Below, piece by piece: positions 1 through 5,018 of a stretch of DNA of 5,018 nt. Under the pieces are notes generated by a model that did not search any database, was not told where the DNA came from, and saw only the letters and a list, made by a program, of their open reading frames with translations. The position numbers and the translations under genes were made by a program. Each line of letters begins with the position of its first letter. The stretch's first letter is position 1. This DNA comes from Clostridium sp. SCN 57-10 (lineage in GTDB: Bacteria > Bacillota > Clostridia > Oscillospirales > Butyricicoccaceae): contig MEFT01000130.1 in assembly GCA_001725215.1 (NCBI GenBank), positions 1 to 5,018 on the forward strand, read 5' to 3'.

Positions 1-2246
1 ATGAAATAGGAAAAGCGACAGCTGGAAAGCGCCTCAGCGCGCGTCGGCGTCAGGCGCAGCGTGTCGCCGTAAAGGGCGCGCACACGCGCCTTGTCGCGAA
101 TGGGGCCGCGCGGCGCGGCGGCATAGTCGCGCAGACGCGAAAAATACGCACCGTCCTCGGCGGAAAACCGCGCGAGGGCGGAAGCGCTGCCTCCCGAGCC
201 GCCCGCCGCGATGCACGCCTGTTCAAACGCAGGCACACGCGCCGTCAGCGCGAGCGTGCGCAGCGCCTCGCCCGCATTTTGTGCCGTAAGTCGCGGCAGC
301 AGGCGGCGCATGCGCCAGATGAGATAGCTTAGGCGGCACTCCTCGCCGCCGTCAAGCGCGGCGGGCGCAAACAGAAGCAGCCGCTCGGTCGGCGACGCAA
401 ACGCGTGGCAGATGCGGCTCTGCTCGGAAAACGCGCGCTCTTCGCTGCTCTGTGACAACTCGATGCCCTCGCCCTCCAGCGCGATGCGCTCCGGCTCGCC
501 CAAAAGCTCGCCTGTGCCCGCCGTTTTGGGCAGCAAACCGTCGCGCGCGCCGAGCACAAGCAGGCAGCACACATTGTCGAGCGAAAGAGGGCCGAACTCG
601 CCGAAAATCACACTGTCGAGCGATGGTGGAATGACGCTGACGTCGTATTGCGACAGCATCAGCCGGAGCAGCGCGTAAAACGCGCGCGGCTCCATCGCAT
701 CCTGCCCGAGCGTGCGGTCAAACTGCTCGAGCGCGCCAAGCAGAATGGCGTAAAGCTGGGCATATTCCGACGCCTCGCGGCGCGCACCCGCGCGCTCTAG
801 CTCATCGATGCGTGCTTCGAGCTGCTCTTCAAGCCCGATATGCTCCCAATGCGCGGTCAGGCAGGCGATCAGATCGCGCGCCGTTTCGGCGCGTTCCATC
901 GCCTCCGAAAGTGCGCGAAGCGGGCGCGCCACCGCCGCGCGCAATCCGTTGAGCAGCGCAAGCGTCTGCCCATCGCGCTCGCTCTCCCGCCCATAGCCGA
1001 GGGGGGGCATCGTGAAGTCTTCGTACCACTTCGCACCTGCGATATTCCAGGTGTAAAGATAGTTTTCGAGCAGCTCGCACTCGCCGCGCGTCAATCCGCA
1101 CATACCGGATTTGAGCCACGGCTGAACGCCATCCGGCCGAAGACCGTCGAGCACGGCTCCCATGCCGCCGAGCGCCGCGAGCATCGCGGGTTTTTGCAGA
1201 ATGTCGCGCTTGACGCTGACAAAGAGCGGCACCTCGTACCGCTCGCACGCAAGCTGCAGCTTCTCGGCATACTCGGCGGCGTCTCCCGCCGCAACGGCGA
1301 TTTCGCGGCAGCGCAGGCCGTGCGTCAGCATCAGATCACGCATTAGCGCCGCCGCAAGCTCGCATTCCTGTGCAGGCGTCGCCGCCTCATAGAGCGCCAC
1401 GCCGTCCGGCTCAAGCTCGCACGGCTGTGCCGTATGGTCGAGCAGCGAGCGGGACAGCATATGAAGCGCGGGCGGCTGGGGCGAGGGGCGGGGCAGCAGG
1501 AAAAGCGTTTCCGACCCCGCATCCATCGCGCGCAGCTTGTGCAGCGTCTTGTGCTGCTCGGCATAGAGCTGCGCATCTTCCTCCCACAGCAGCGCGACGG
1601 TGACCGACCGCGCCTGCGCGGCAAGCGCCGCGATCATGTCATACTCCTGCCGCGTAAAGCTCGTGAAACCGTCTAAATAAACATCGGTGTCGGCAAACAG
1701 CGCGCATTCTGGCAGCAGTGCGCACGCCTGCGCGAGTCGGTCTTTGCCGTCAAAGCCGCCCGTGGTGCAGAGCGCGTCATAGGCGACATAAATGTATGCC
1801 AAATCGCGCAGCTTACCGCCCAGCCCCGCGCAGGCGCGCAAAAGCTGCTCTGGCGTAACGGCCGCGGTTTTCAGCTCGTCAACGGCACGCAGAAACTGCG
1901 TCAGCAGCTCGGGGCGCGGATCGGGCGACGTAAAATAAGCCAGCTGCGCGCGCGCGCGGGCATACGCCTTGTGCATCAGCAGCACGCGGCCGCCCGCGTC
2001 AATCACGTCGGCGTTTTTCCCGCACGCGGCGAGCACACGCTGTGCGATGCGCGTGAAGGTCACGGCCTCGGCATATTCGGCGGCGCGGTTGCCCAGCGTC
2101 TGCAAAAGACGCCGCTCAGTCTCGTGCGAGCGCTGCTCGGGCGTGATCAGCAGCTGACGCCGTGTCTGTACGCAGCCGTGCGCCATGCGCTCGTATACCT
2201 GCGTTGTTTTGCCGCAGCGCGCGGGTCCGCATAAAACGGTCAGCAT
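1..2246 (-). CDS. addB: AddB, ATP-dependent helicase/nuclease subunit B (3' end outside window)
   Basis: AddB is a subunit of the cytoplasmic AddAB complex (the Firmicute counterpart of RecBCD). This complex resects double-strand breaks and recognises Chi before RecA loading. The frame reads open for 748 codons with no stop. Residues 7-14 (GPARCGKT) form the N-terminal Walker A nucleotide-binding motif. The family block IPPSLDSVIFGE begins at residue 539 and GARDGLLPK at 566, followed by the 'LLGEPERIALEGEGIELS' region. The last visible residues, SSCRFSYF with Cys743, match the first of four cysteines that hold the 4Fe-4S cluster around the C-terminal nuclease domain. That nuclease domain and the other three cysteines lie beyond position 1; the family is usually about 1100-1200 residues. 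The start is fixed by GGAGG seven bases upstream and by Walker A beginning six residues in. The start overlaps the end of the upstream oxidoreductase gene by 7 bases, suggesting translational coupling. addA would be expected next, off the window. Identity is secure. Confidence 0.96.
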   Translation of the reverse strand, partial: MLTVLCGPARCGKTTQVYERMAHGCVQTRRQLLITPEQRSHETERRLLQTLGNRAAEYAEAVTFTRIAQRVLAACGKNADVIDAGGRVLLMHKAYARARAQLAYFTSPDPRPELLTQFLRAVDELKTAAVTPEQLLRACAGLGGKLRDLAYIYVAYDALCTTGGFDGKDRLAQACALLPECALFADTDVYLDGFTSFTRQEYDMIAALAAQARSVTVALLWEEDAQLYAEQHKTLHKLRAMDAGSETLFLLPRPSPQPPALHMLSRSLLDHTAQPCELEPDGVALYEAATPAQECELAAALMRDLMLTHGLRCREIAVAAGDAAEYAEKLQLACERYEVPLFVSVKRDILQKPAMLAALGGMGAVLDGLRPDGVQPWLKSGMCGLTRGECELLENYLYTWNIAGAKWYEDFTMPPLGYGRESERDGQTLALLNGLRAAVARPLRALSEAMERAETARDLIACLTAHWEHIGLEEQLEARIDELERAGARREASEYAQLYAILLGALEQFDRTLGQDAMEPRAFYALLRLMLSQYDVSVIPPSLDSVIFGEFGPLSLDNVCCLLVLGARDGLLPKTAGTGELLGEPERIALEGEGIELSQSSEERAFSEQSRICHAFASPTERLLLFAPAALDGGEECRLSYLIWRMRRLLPRLTAQNAGEALRTLALTARVPAFEQACIAAGGSGGSASALARFSAEDGAYFSRLRDYAAAPRGPIRDKARVRALYGDTLRLTPTRAEALSSCRFSYF

Positions 2247-3319
2247 GTTTTGTCCTCCGTGCCCGCCATATCGATGGCCGCCAGCCCGGTTTTCATGACA
2301 AGGGCGCGCAGCCGCGGCTGATACATAAACGGGCATTTGAGTACCTTAATCATCAGCTTGAGGCGCATTTTCATCGTTTTGGCGCGATAGCGCGCCGCCG
2401 CGCCGCGCGTTCCCGTGCGAAGGCTGTCTGCCAGCAGCTGCGCGCTGTCAATTGCGTAGCTGATTCCCTCCAGCGAGCTGGGACTGATGAAGCCGGCAGC
2501 CTCGCCAATCAAAAACACGTTTTCTCTGCCCATGCAGAAATCGCGTGGCGACTGGGGACGGAGCACAAGACACGCTTCGGTGCGCCGCACCTCACCAAAG
2601 CGAAAGCCGAAGCGCGCAAGCTTTTCCTTCTGCCTTTCAAATCGTTGCTTTGCGTGGTCGAGCGGAAATGCACCTCCAAAAATAAACTGCCGATCTTTGG
2701 AGATCGACCAGGAGCAGCAATCGCTTGTCTCCGGGTCAAACACACACGAATAAAATGGGCTTGCGTGCGTTTCGTCAAACCACTGCTGAATCGAAAGATA
2801 GCGCCGCGGGTGCTTGTCAGGAAAAAACGCCCGGCGCACCAGGGAATCGGCGCCGTCCGCGCCGACGATGGCACGGGCACGCACCGTATGCTCCCGCCCG
2901 TTTTCGCGGTATGTCACATAAAATAATTCGTCCTCTTGGGCAATCGACAGAACGCGCGTCCCCTCGTGCACCTCTACATTGGACGGTATCAGCGAGATAA
3001 GCCAGCGGTCGAAAGCATGGCGGTCCAGATTCACATAAAACCGCTGATAATGGCGCACGTAGCCATTATGCAAATCGATGGTCTTGACGGCAAAAATCTG
3101 CGGGTCGACGAGCACCGACTTCGGCAGCGTCAGCTCATAGCGCGCCAGCGATTTTTGTGCGTCACCCGAAAGCAGCCCGCCGCACGCCTTGCGAAAGCTG
3201 TACTCTGTTCCGTCTTTTTTATCGAGCGCAATGGCGCGCATGTCGCGCGGCAATACGCGCGCAAGCGTCGCGCCTGCCGGGCCCAGCCCGACGAGCGCAA
3301 GGTCAAAAATCTCCTGCAT
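2240..3319 (-). CDS. cbrA: CbrA-like FAD-dependent oxidoreductase (geranylgeranyl reductase family)
   Basis: A 359-residue flavoprotein. The N-terminal Rossmann FAD site is GLGPAG at residues 11-16, with an acidic Asp33 ending the second strand. KACGGLL at 44-50 resembles the Cys-Gly-Gly motif of geranylgeranyl reductases. GADGA at 153-157 and GEAAG at 272-276 are the further flavin-contact motifs of the p-hydroxybenzoate-hydroxylase fold. From memory of the family, the protein is collinear with E. coli CbrA over its full length, including RHAFD (100-104), IQQWF (177-181), PFYSC (188-192), SWSISKD (203-209) and SSLEGISYA (281-289). E. coli CbrA is linked to colicin M resistance and its substrate is not established; reduction of an isoprenoid lipid is a family-based guess. 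There is no signal peptide or clear membrane segment; the C-terminus is basic (KTMKMRLKLMIK), which could favour membrane association. The start has GAGGGGA seven bases upstream. The gene overlaps addB by 7 bases, so the two are probably co-transcribed. Family is secure; the exact reaction is unknown. Confidence 0.88.
   Translation of the reverse strand: MQEIFDLALVGLGPAGATLARVLPRDMRAIALDKKDGTEYSFRKACGGLLSGDAQKSLARYELTLPKSVLVDPQIFAVKTIDLHNGYVRHYQRFYVNLDRHAFDRWLISLIPSNVEVHEGTRVLSIAQEDELFYVTYRENGREHTVRARAIVGADGADSLVRRAFFPDKHPRRYLSIQQWFDETHASPFYSCVFDPETSDCCSWSISKDRQFIFGGAFPLDHAKQRFERQKEKLARFGFRFGEVRRTEACLVLRPQSPRDFCMGRENVFLIGEAAGFISPSSLEGISYAIDSAQLLADSLRTGTRGAAARYRAKTMKMRLKLMIKVLKCPFMYQPRLRALVMKTGLAAIDMAGTEDKTC
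2254..2258 (-). promoter_or_regulatory. Ribosome binding site of addB
   Basis: GGAGG on the minus strand lies 7 bases before the addB ATG (2246-2244) and inside the end of the upstream oxidoreductase gene. It fixes the addB start and supports translation from a shared transcript. Confidence 0.85.
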
Positions 3320-3326
3320 CGATATT

Positions 3327-3333
3327 TCCCCTC
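3327..3333 (-). promoter_or_regulatory. Ribosome binding site of the cbrA-like gene
   Basis: GAGGGGA on the minus strand sits 7 bases upstream of the ATG at 3319-3317. It supports that start, which also places the FAD GxGxxG motif at the usual distance from the N-terminus. Confidence 0.75.
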
Positions 3334-3353
3334 ACAAACAATGGTTGATCCCC

Positions 3354-3370
3354 GGCACTTGTCAAGCGCC
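3354..3370. repeat. 17-base imperfect inverted repeat, candidate operator or 5' stem-loop
   Basis: GGCACTTGTCAAGCGCC is an inverted repeat centred on T3362 with seven of eight arm positions matching. It contains the -35 box of the rightward promoter. In the leftward transcript the single mismatch becomes a G-U pair, so RNA could fold into a 7-pair stem with a GAC loop starting about where transcription is predicted to begin. No T-run follows on either strand, so it does not look like a terminator. Confidence 0.5.
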
Positions 3371-3387
3371 TGATTGTATTATATAAT
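3359..3387 (+). promoter_or_regulatory. Sigma-A-type promoter for the CHR transporter-amidohydrolase operon
   Basis: The -35 box TTGTCA (3359-3364) matches five of six consensus bases, and the -10 box TATAAT (3382-3387) is perfect, with the optimal 17-base spacing. Transcription would start near 3394, about 30 bases before the first CHR start codon. It is the only good rightward promoter seen, and the three downstream genes are tightly packed, so it probably serves all of them. Confidence 0.8.
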
Positions 3388-3406
3388 AAGCTTCGGATAA
3401 AAACAA
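3378..3406 (-). promoter_or_regulatory. Candidate promoter for cbrA-addB
   Basis: On the minus strand, a perfect -10 TATAAT (3383-3378) is preceded, 17 bases upstream, by TTGTTT (3406-3401), which matches three of six -35 positions. The start of transcription would be near 3371, giving a leader of about 50 bases with the ribosome binding site near its end. The -10 overlaps the opposite-strand -10 within one palindrome. Prediction from sequence only. Confidence 0.5.
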
Positions 3407-3411
3407 AGGAG
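3405..3411 (+). promoter_or_regulatory. Ribosome binding site of the first CHR gene, long spacing
   Basis: AAAGGAG is followed by 12 bases before the ATG at 3424, longer than the usual 5-9. The only closer ATG (3413) lies one base from the GGAG core and runs into a stop after four codons. The start at 3424 is therefore kept; the long spacing may lower translation. Confidence 0.7.
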
Positions 3412-3423
3412 AATGCTTAAGTT

Positions 3424-3963
3424 ATGAATGAACTCTTCGCGCTATTCAGCGTCTTTTTCCGCATCGGCGCGCTGACCTTTGGCGGCGGGTATGCCATGCT
3501 GCCCATGCTGCAAAAGGAAGTCGTCGAAAGACACGGCTGGACGACCAGCGAGGCTGTGCTCGACTATTACGCACTGTCACAATGCATGCCCGGTGTGATC
3601 GCCGTCAACGCGGCAGCCTTCATCGGCTACAAAAGGCGAGGCGTCGCAGGCGCCATTGCCGCCGTGCTCGGTGTGGTCACACCTTCTTTTATCGTCATTT
3701 TGATCGTCGCGGCCCTGCTGAACAATTTTGCCGATAACCCGTATGTCATTCATGCGTTCAACGGCATCCGCGTCGCCGTCGCGGCGCTCATTGTACAGGC
3801 AATTTTGAGTCTTTGGGGCAAGGCCGTGCGCGACTGGGTGGGCATTCTGCTCTTTGCCGCAGTTTTTGCTCTCTCCATTTTCACCGATTTCTCGCCCATC
3901 TGGTTCGTTGTGCTCTCCGCAATGGCGGGCATCCTTTTGAAAAGAAAGGCGGGTAATCAATAA
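3424..3963 (+). CDS. Chromate transporter (CHR) family protein, half-size subunit 1
   Basis: A 179-residue membrane protein made of a single CHR domain; full-length ChrA proteins of about 400 residues carry two. Family landmarks are FGGGYAMLP at residues 19-27, SQCMPGVIAVN at 52-62 and GY at 68-69, followed by hydrophobic segments at about 75-99, 114-132, 138-156 and 158-172. The protein ends in a basic KRK tail, expected on the cytoplasmic side. Half-size CHR proteins are normally encoded as adjacent pairs, and both members are needed for activity in studied Bacillus pairs; the pair here fits that. The stop TAA shares its last base with the start of the next gene, so the two are translationally linked. 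The family name comes from chromate efflux, but the natural substrate in an organism like this is unknown and may be another anion. Family assignment is secure, substrate is not. Confidence 0.92.
   Translation: MNELFALFSVFFRIGALTFGGGYAMLPMLQKEVVERHGWTTSEAVLDYYALSQCMPGVIAVNAAAFIGYKRRGVAGAIAAVLGVVTPSFIVILIVAALLNNFADNPYVIHAFNGIRVAVAALIVQAILSLWGKAVRDWVGILLFAAVFALSIFTDFSPIWFVVLSAMAGILLKRKAGNQ
3945..3953 (+). promoter_or_regulatory. Ribosome binding site of the second CHR gene
   Basis: The purine-rich AAAGGCGGG inside the end of the first CHR gene lies 9 bases before the ATG at 3963. The match to the consensus is moderate. Together with the one-base TAATG overlap it suggests that ribosomes finishing the first gene reinitiate on the second. 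Confidence 0.5.
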
Positions 3964-4517
3964 TGCTTCTTTTGCAGCTTTTTTGGGAGTTCTTTAAAAC
4001 AGGTCTGTTTGCCATCGGCGGCGGCCTGGCCACACTTCCGTTTTTAAGCGCCATTTCTGATAAATACGGCTGGTTTTCCCAGGCAACGTTGACCGATATG
4101 ATCGCCGTTTCCGAATCGACGCCCGGCCCTATCGGCATCAACATGTCGACCTATGCGGGTTATACCACGGGCGGCTTCTGGGGCGCGCTTGTGGCGACGG
4201 TCGCCATCGTGCTACCGTCGGTCATTATCATCCTTATCGTATCCCGTTTTCTTGCTCGGTTTGACCAGAGCCCTCTTGTTCAACACGCGTTTTACGGTCT
4301 GCGCCCAGCTGTGTGCGGACTGATCGCAGCGGCAGGCTGGAGCGTCATCAGCGGCTCGTTGCTGCATCTCGGCACGGCAGACGGCTTGCTCGCGCTGTTC
4401 AACTGGCGCGCCATCCTTCTGTTCGGCGCGCTTCTGTTCGGCATATTGAAGTTTAAAAAGCATCCCGTCGTCTATCTCTCGATTGCGGCGCTTTGCGGAA
4501 TTGTGTTTGGAATGTGA
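3963..4517 (+). CDS. Chromate transporter (CHR) family protein, half-size subunit 2
   Basis: A 184-residue single CHR-domain membrane protein, partner of the preceding gene. The same landmarks recur: IGGGLATLP at residues 18-26, SESTPGPIGIN at 50-60 and GY at 66-67. Hydrophobic segments lie at about 72-97, 113-134, 141-162 and 168-184. Both proteins also carry a matching HAF-x-G-x-R-x-AV stretch (here 108-117, in subunit 1 110-119), showing that they descend from one duplicated domain. Subunit 1 has QCMPG where this one has ESTPG, so they are diverged and not interchangeable. In known half-size CHR pairs the two members insert in opposite orientations; whether that holds here cannot be shown from sequence alone. 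The stop lies within the ribosome binding site of the amidohydrolase gene 10 bases downstream. The transported ion is unknown. Confidence 0.92.
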   Translation: MLLLQLFWEFFKTGLFAIGGGLATLPFLSAISDKYGWFSQATLTDMIAVSESTPGPIGINMSTYAGYTTGGFWGALVATVAIVLPSVIIILIVSRFLARFDQSPLVQHAFYGLRPAVCGLIAAAGWSVISGSLLHLGTADGLLALFNWRAILLFGALLFGILKFKKHPVVYLSIAALCGIVFGM

Positions 4518-4522
4518 GGAAG
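4516..4522 (+). promoter_or_regulatory. Ribosome binding site of the amidohydrolase gene
   Basis: GAGGAAG overlaps the TGA stop of the second CHR gene (4515-4517) and ends 5 bases before the ATG at 4528. It supports this start and tight coupling to the transporter genes. Confidence 0.8.
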
Positions 4523-4527
4523 ATTCA

Positions 4528-5018
4528 ATGAAAAAAGCGATTCTTTGTGGCAAGCTGTTCAGACCCGAGCGCGGCGACGTATTACACGGCGCAATCGTTC
4601 TGGTTCAGGACGACAAGGTGCTTGAGGTTCTTGACGACCGCTCGGCCATTCCTGCGGGCTTTGAAACTGTCGACCTTTTAGACAAATTTGTTACGCCCGG
4701 CCTGATTGACGCGCATGTGCATACCTCGACCGACGGCAGTGCGGACACCTTCGGTGCGCAGACTACGGACACGGCGGGCGATATTGCGCTTGCCTCCCTG
4801 CGCCGCGCGCAGGCAAACCTTGCCGCCGGCTTTACCACGATTCGCGATGCAGGCTCGAGCGCGTTTTGTGACGTTGCGGTTCGCAACGCCATTACGCGCG
4901 GCGACTTCGCCGGCCCCCGCATGCTCGTCTCCGGCCAGTGCATCGGCTCGACGGGTGGCCACGCCGATTCGCATTTCAGCCCTAATGTAACCAACACCCT
5001 CGGCACCGGACTGATTAT
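4528..5018 (+). CDS. Metal-dependent amidohydrolase, N-terminal part (3' end outside window)
   Basis: The first 163 residues of an amidohydrolase-superfamily enzyme, a family usually near 400 residues. A small N-terminal beta-domain (about 1-54) leads into TPGLIDAHVHT at 56-66, whose His63 and His65 are the metal-binding HxH at the end of the first barrel strand. AGFTTIRDAG at 100-109 and SGQCIGSTGGH at 135-145 are typical of the group containing imidazolonepropionase-like enzymes and Xaa-Pro dipeptidases (Met-dependent hydrolase A type). The metal-bridging lysine, later histidines and catalytic aspartate lie beyond the window, so the active site cannot be checked. There is no signal peptide, so it is probably cytoplasmic. 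The reaction is hydrolysis of an amide, peptide or related bond, with unknown substrate. It is the third gene of the probable CHR operon, which hints, without proof, at a substrate or product connected to the transporter. Superfamily is secure; specificity is open. Confidence 0.9.
   Translation, partial: MKKAILCGKLFRPERGDVLHGAIVLVQDDKVLEVLDDRSAIPAGFETVDLLDKFVTPGLIDAHVHTSTDGSADTFGAQTTDTAGDIALASLRRAQANLAAGFTTIRDAGSSAFCDVAVRNAITRGDFAGPRMLVSGQCIGSTGGHADSHFSPNVTNTLGTGLI

Noticed and set aside
1001..1007. Run of seven G, a possible frameshift site in addB
   Set aside because: The AddB frame continues with family-typical sequence on both sides (LENYLYTWNI upstream, IPPSLD and GARDGLLP downstream), so no frame change is needed.
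840..1346. A 168-codon open frame on the plus strand inside addB
   Set aside because: It is antisense to conserved AddB coding sequence, has no ribosome binding site of note and no recognisable domain.
1946..1958. Alternating GC tract of 13 bases that could form Z-DNA
   Set aside because: It encodes an Ala-Arg repeat in addB, and short GCGC runs are common throughout this gene; it looks like a by-product of composition.
2162..2926. A 254-codon open frame on the plus strand across the addB start and the cbrA-like gene
   Set aside because: It is fully antisense to two well-supported genes. Its sequence is rich in Arg, Ala and Cys without recognisable motifs, as expected for a shadow in GC-rich DNA.
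3338..3365. Second minus-strand promoter with a perfect -35 TTGACA (3365-3360)
   Set aside because: The best -10 at 16-base spacing is CATTGT (three of six matches). Transcription would begin inside the cbrA ribosome binding site, leaving almost no leader. The upstream candidate with a perfect TATAAT fits better.
3354..3370. Rho-independent terminator at the inverted repeat
   Set aside because: No T-run follows the stem on either strand, and no gene ends nearby.
3413..3427. Four-codon leader frame (MLKL) whose stop overlaps the first CHR start
   Set aside because: Its ATG lies only one base from the GGAG core, too close for normal initiation, and four codons carry no attenuation signature.

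Overview
The window looks like the chromosome of an anaerobic, fairly GC-rich Firmicute (a Clostridia-type bacterium). This is inferred from the Firmicute-type AddB recombination subunit, the half-size CHR transporter pair, strong GGAGG-type ribosome binding sites and sigma-A-like promoters. Species cannot be named from the sequence. No rRNA, tRNA, CRISPR array, insertion sequence or integrase was seen.

Layout: two gene blocks run divergently from one short control region. The left block, on the minus strand, is a CbrA-like FAD-dependent oxidoreductase of the geranylgeranyl-reductase family (3319 to 2240), followed with a 7-base overlap by addB (2246 to beyond position 1). addB encodes the AddB subunit of the AddAB helicase-nuclease. 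It is open for 748 codons and leaves the window just after the first iron-sulfur cysteine. The right block, on the plus strand, holds two half-size chromate-transporter (CHR) family membrane proteins (3424-3963 and 3963-4517, sharing one base). They are followed after 10 bases by the start of a metal-dependent amidohydrolase (4528 to beyond 5018).

The 104-base divergent intergenic region (3320-3423) is the most structured non-coding part. It holds a good plus-strand promoter (TTGTCA, 17 bases, TATAAT) whose -10 lies in a 10-base palindrome that also gives a TATAAT on the other strand, so it may act as a bidirectional promoter. A 17-base imperfect inverted repeat (3354-3370) covers the plus-strand -35. 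It would also form a stem-loop at the predicted 5' end of the minus-strand transcript.

How the genes work together: AddB is double-strand-break repair. The two CHR proteins probably form one heteromeric transporter, and the amidohydrolase may process a related substrate. The link between the CbrA-like flavoprotein and addB is positional (likely co-transcription and translational coupling), not an obvious pathway. No clearly new system was identified. The points most worth checking are the compact bidirectional control region and the cbrA-addB and CHR-CHR-amidohydrolase arrangements.
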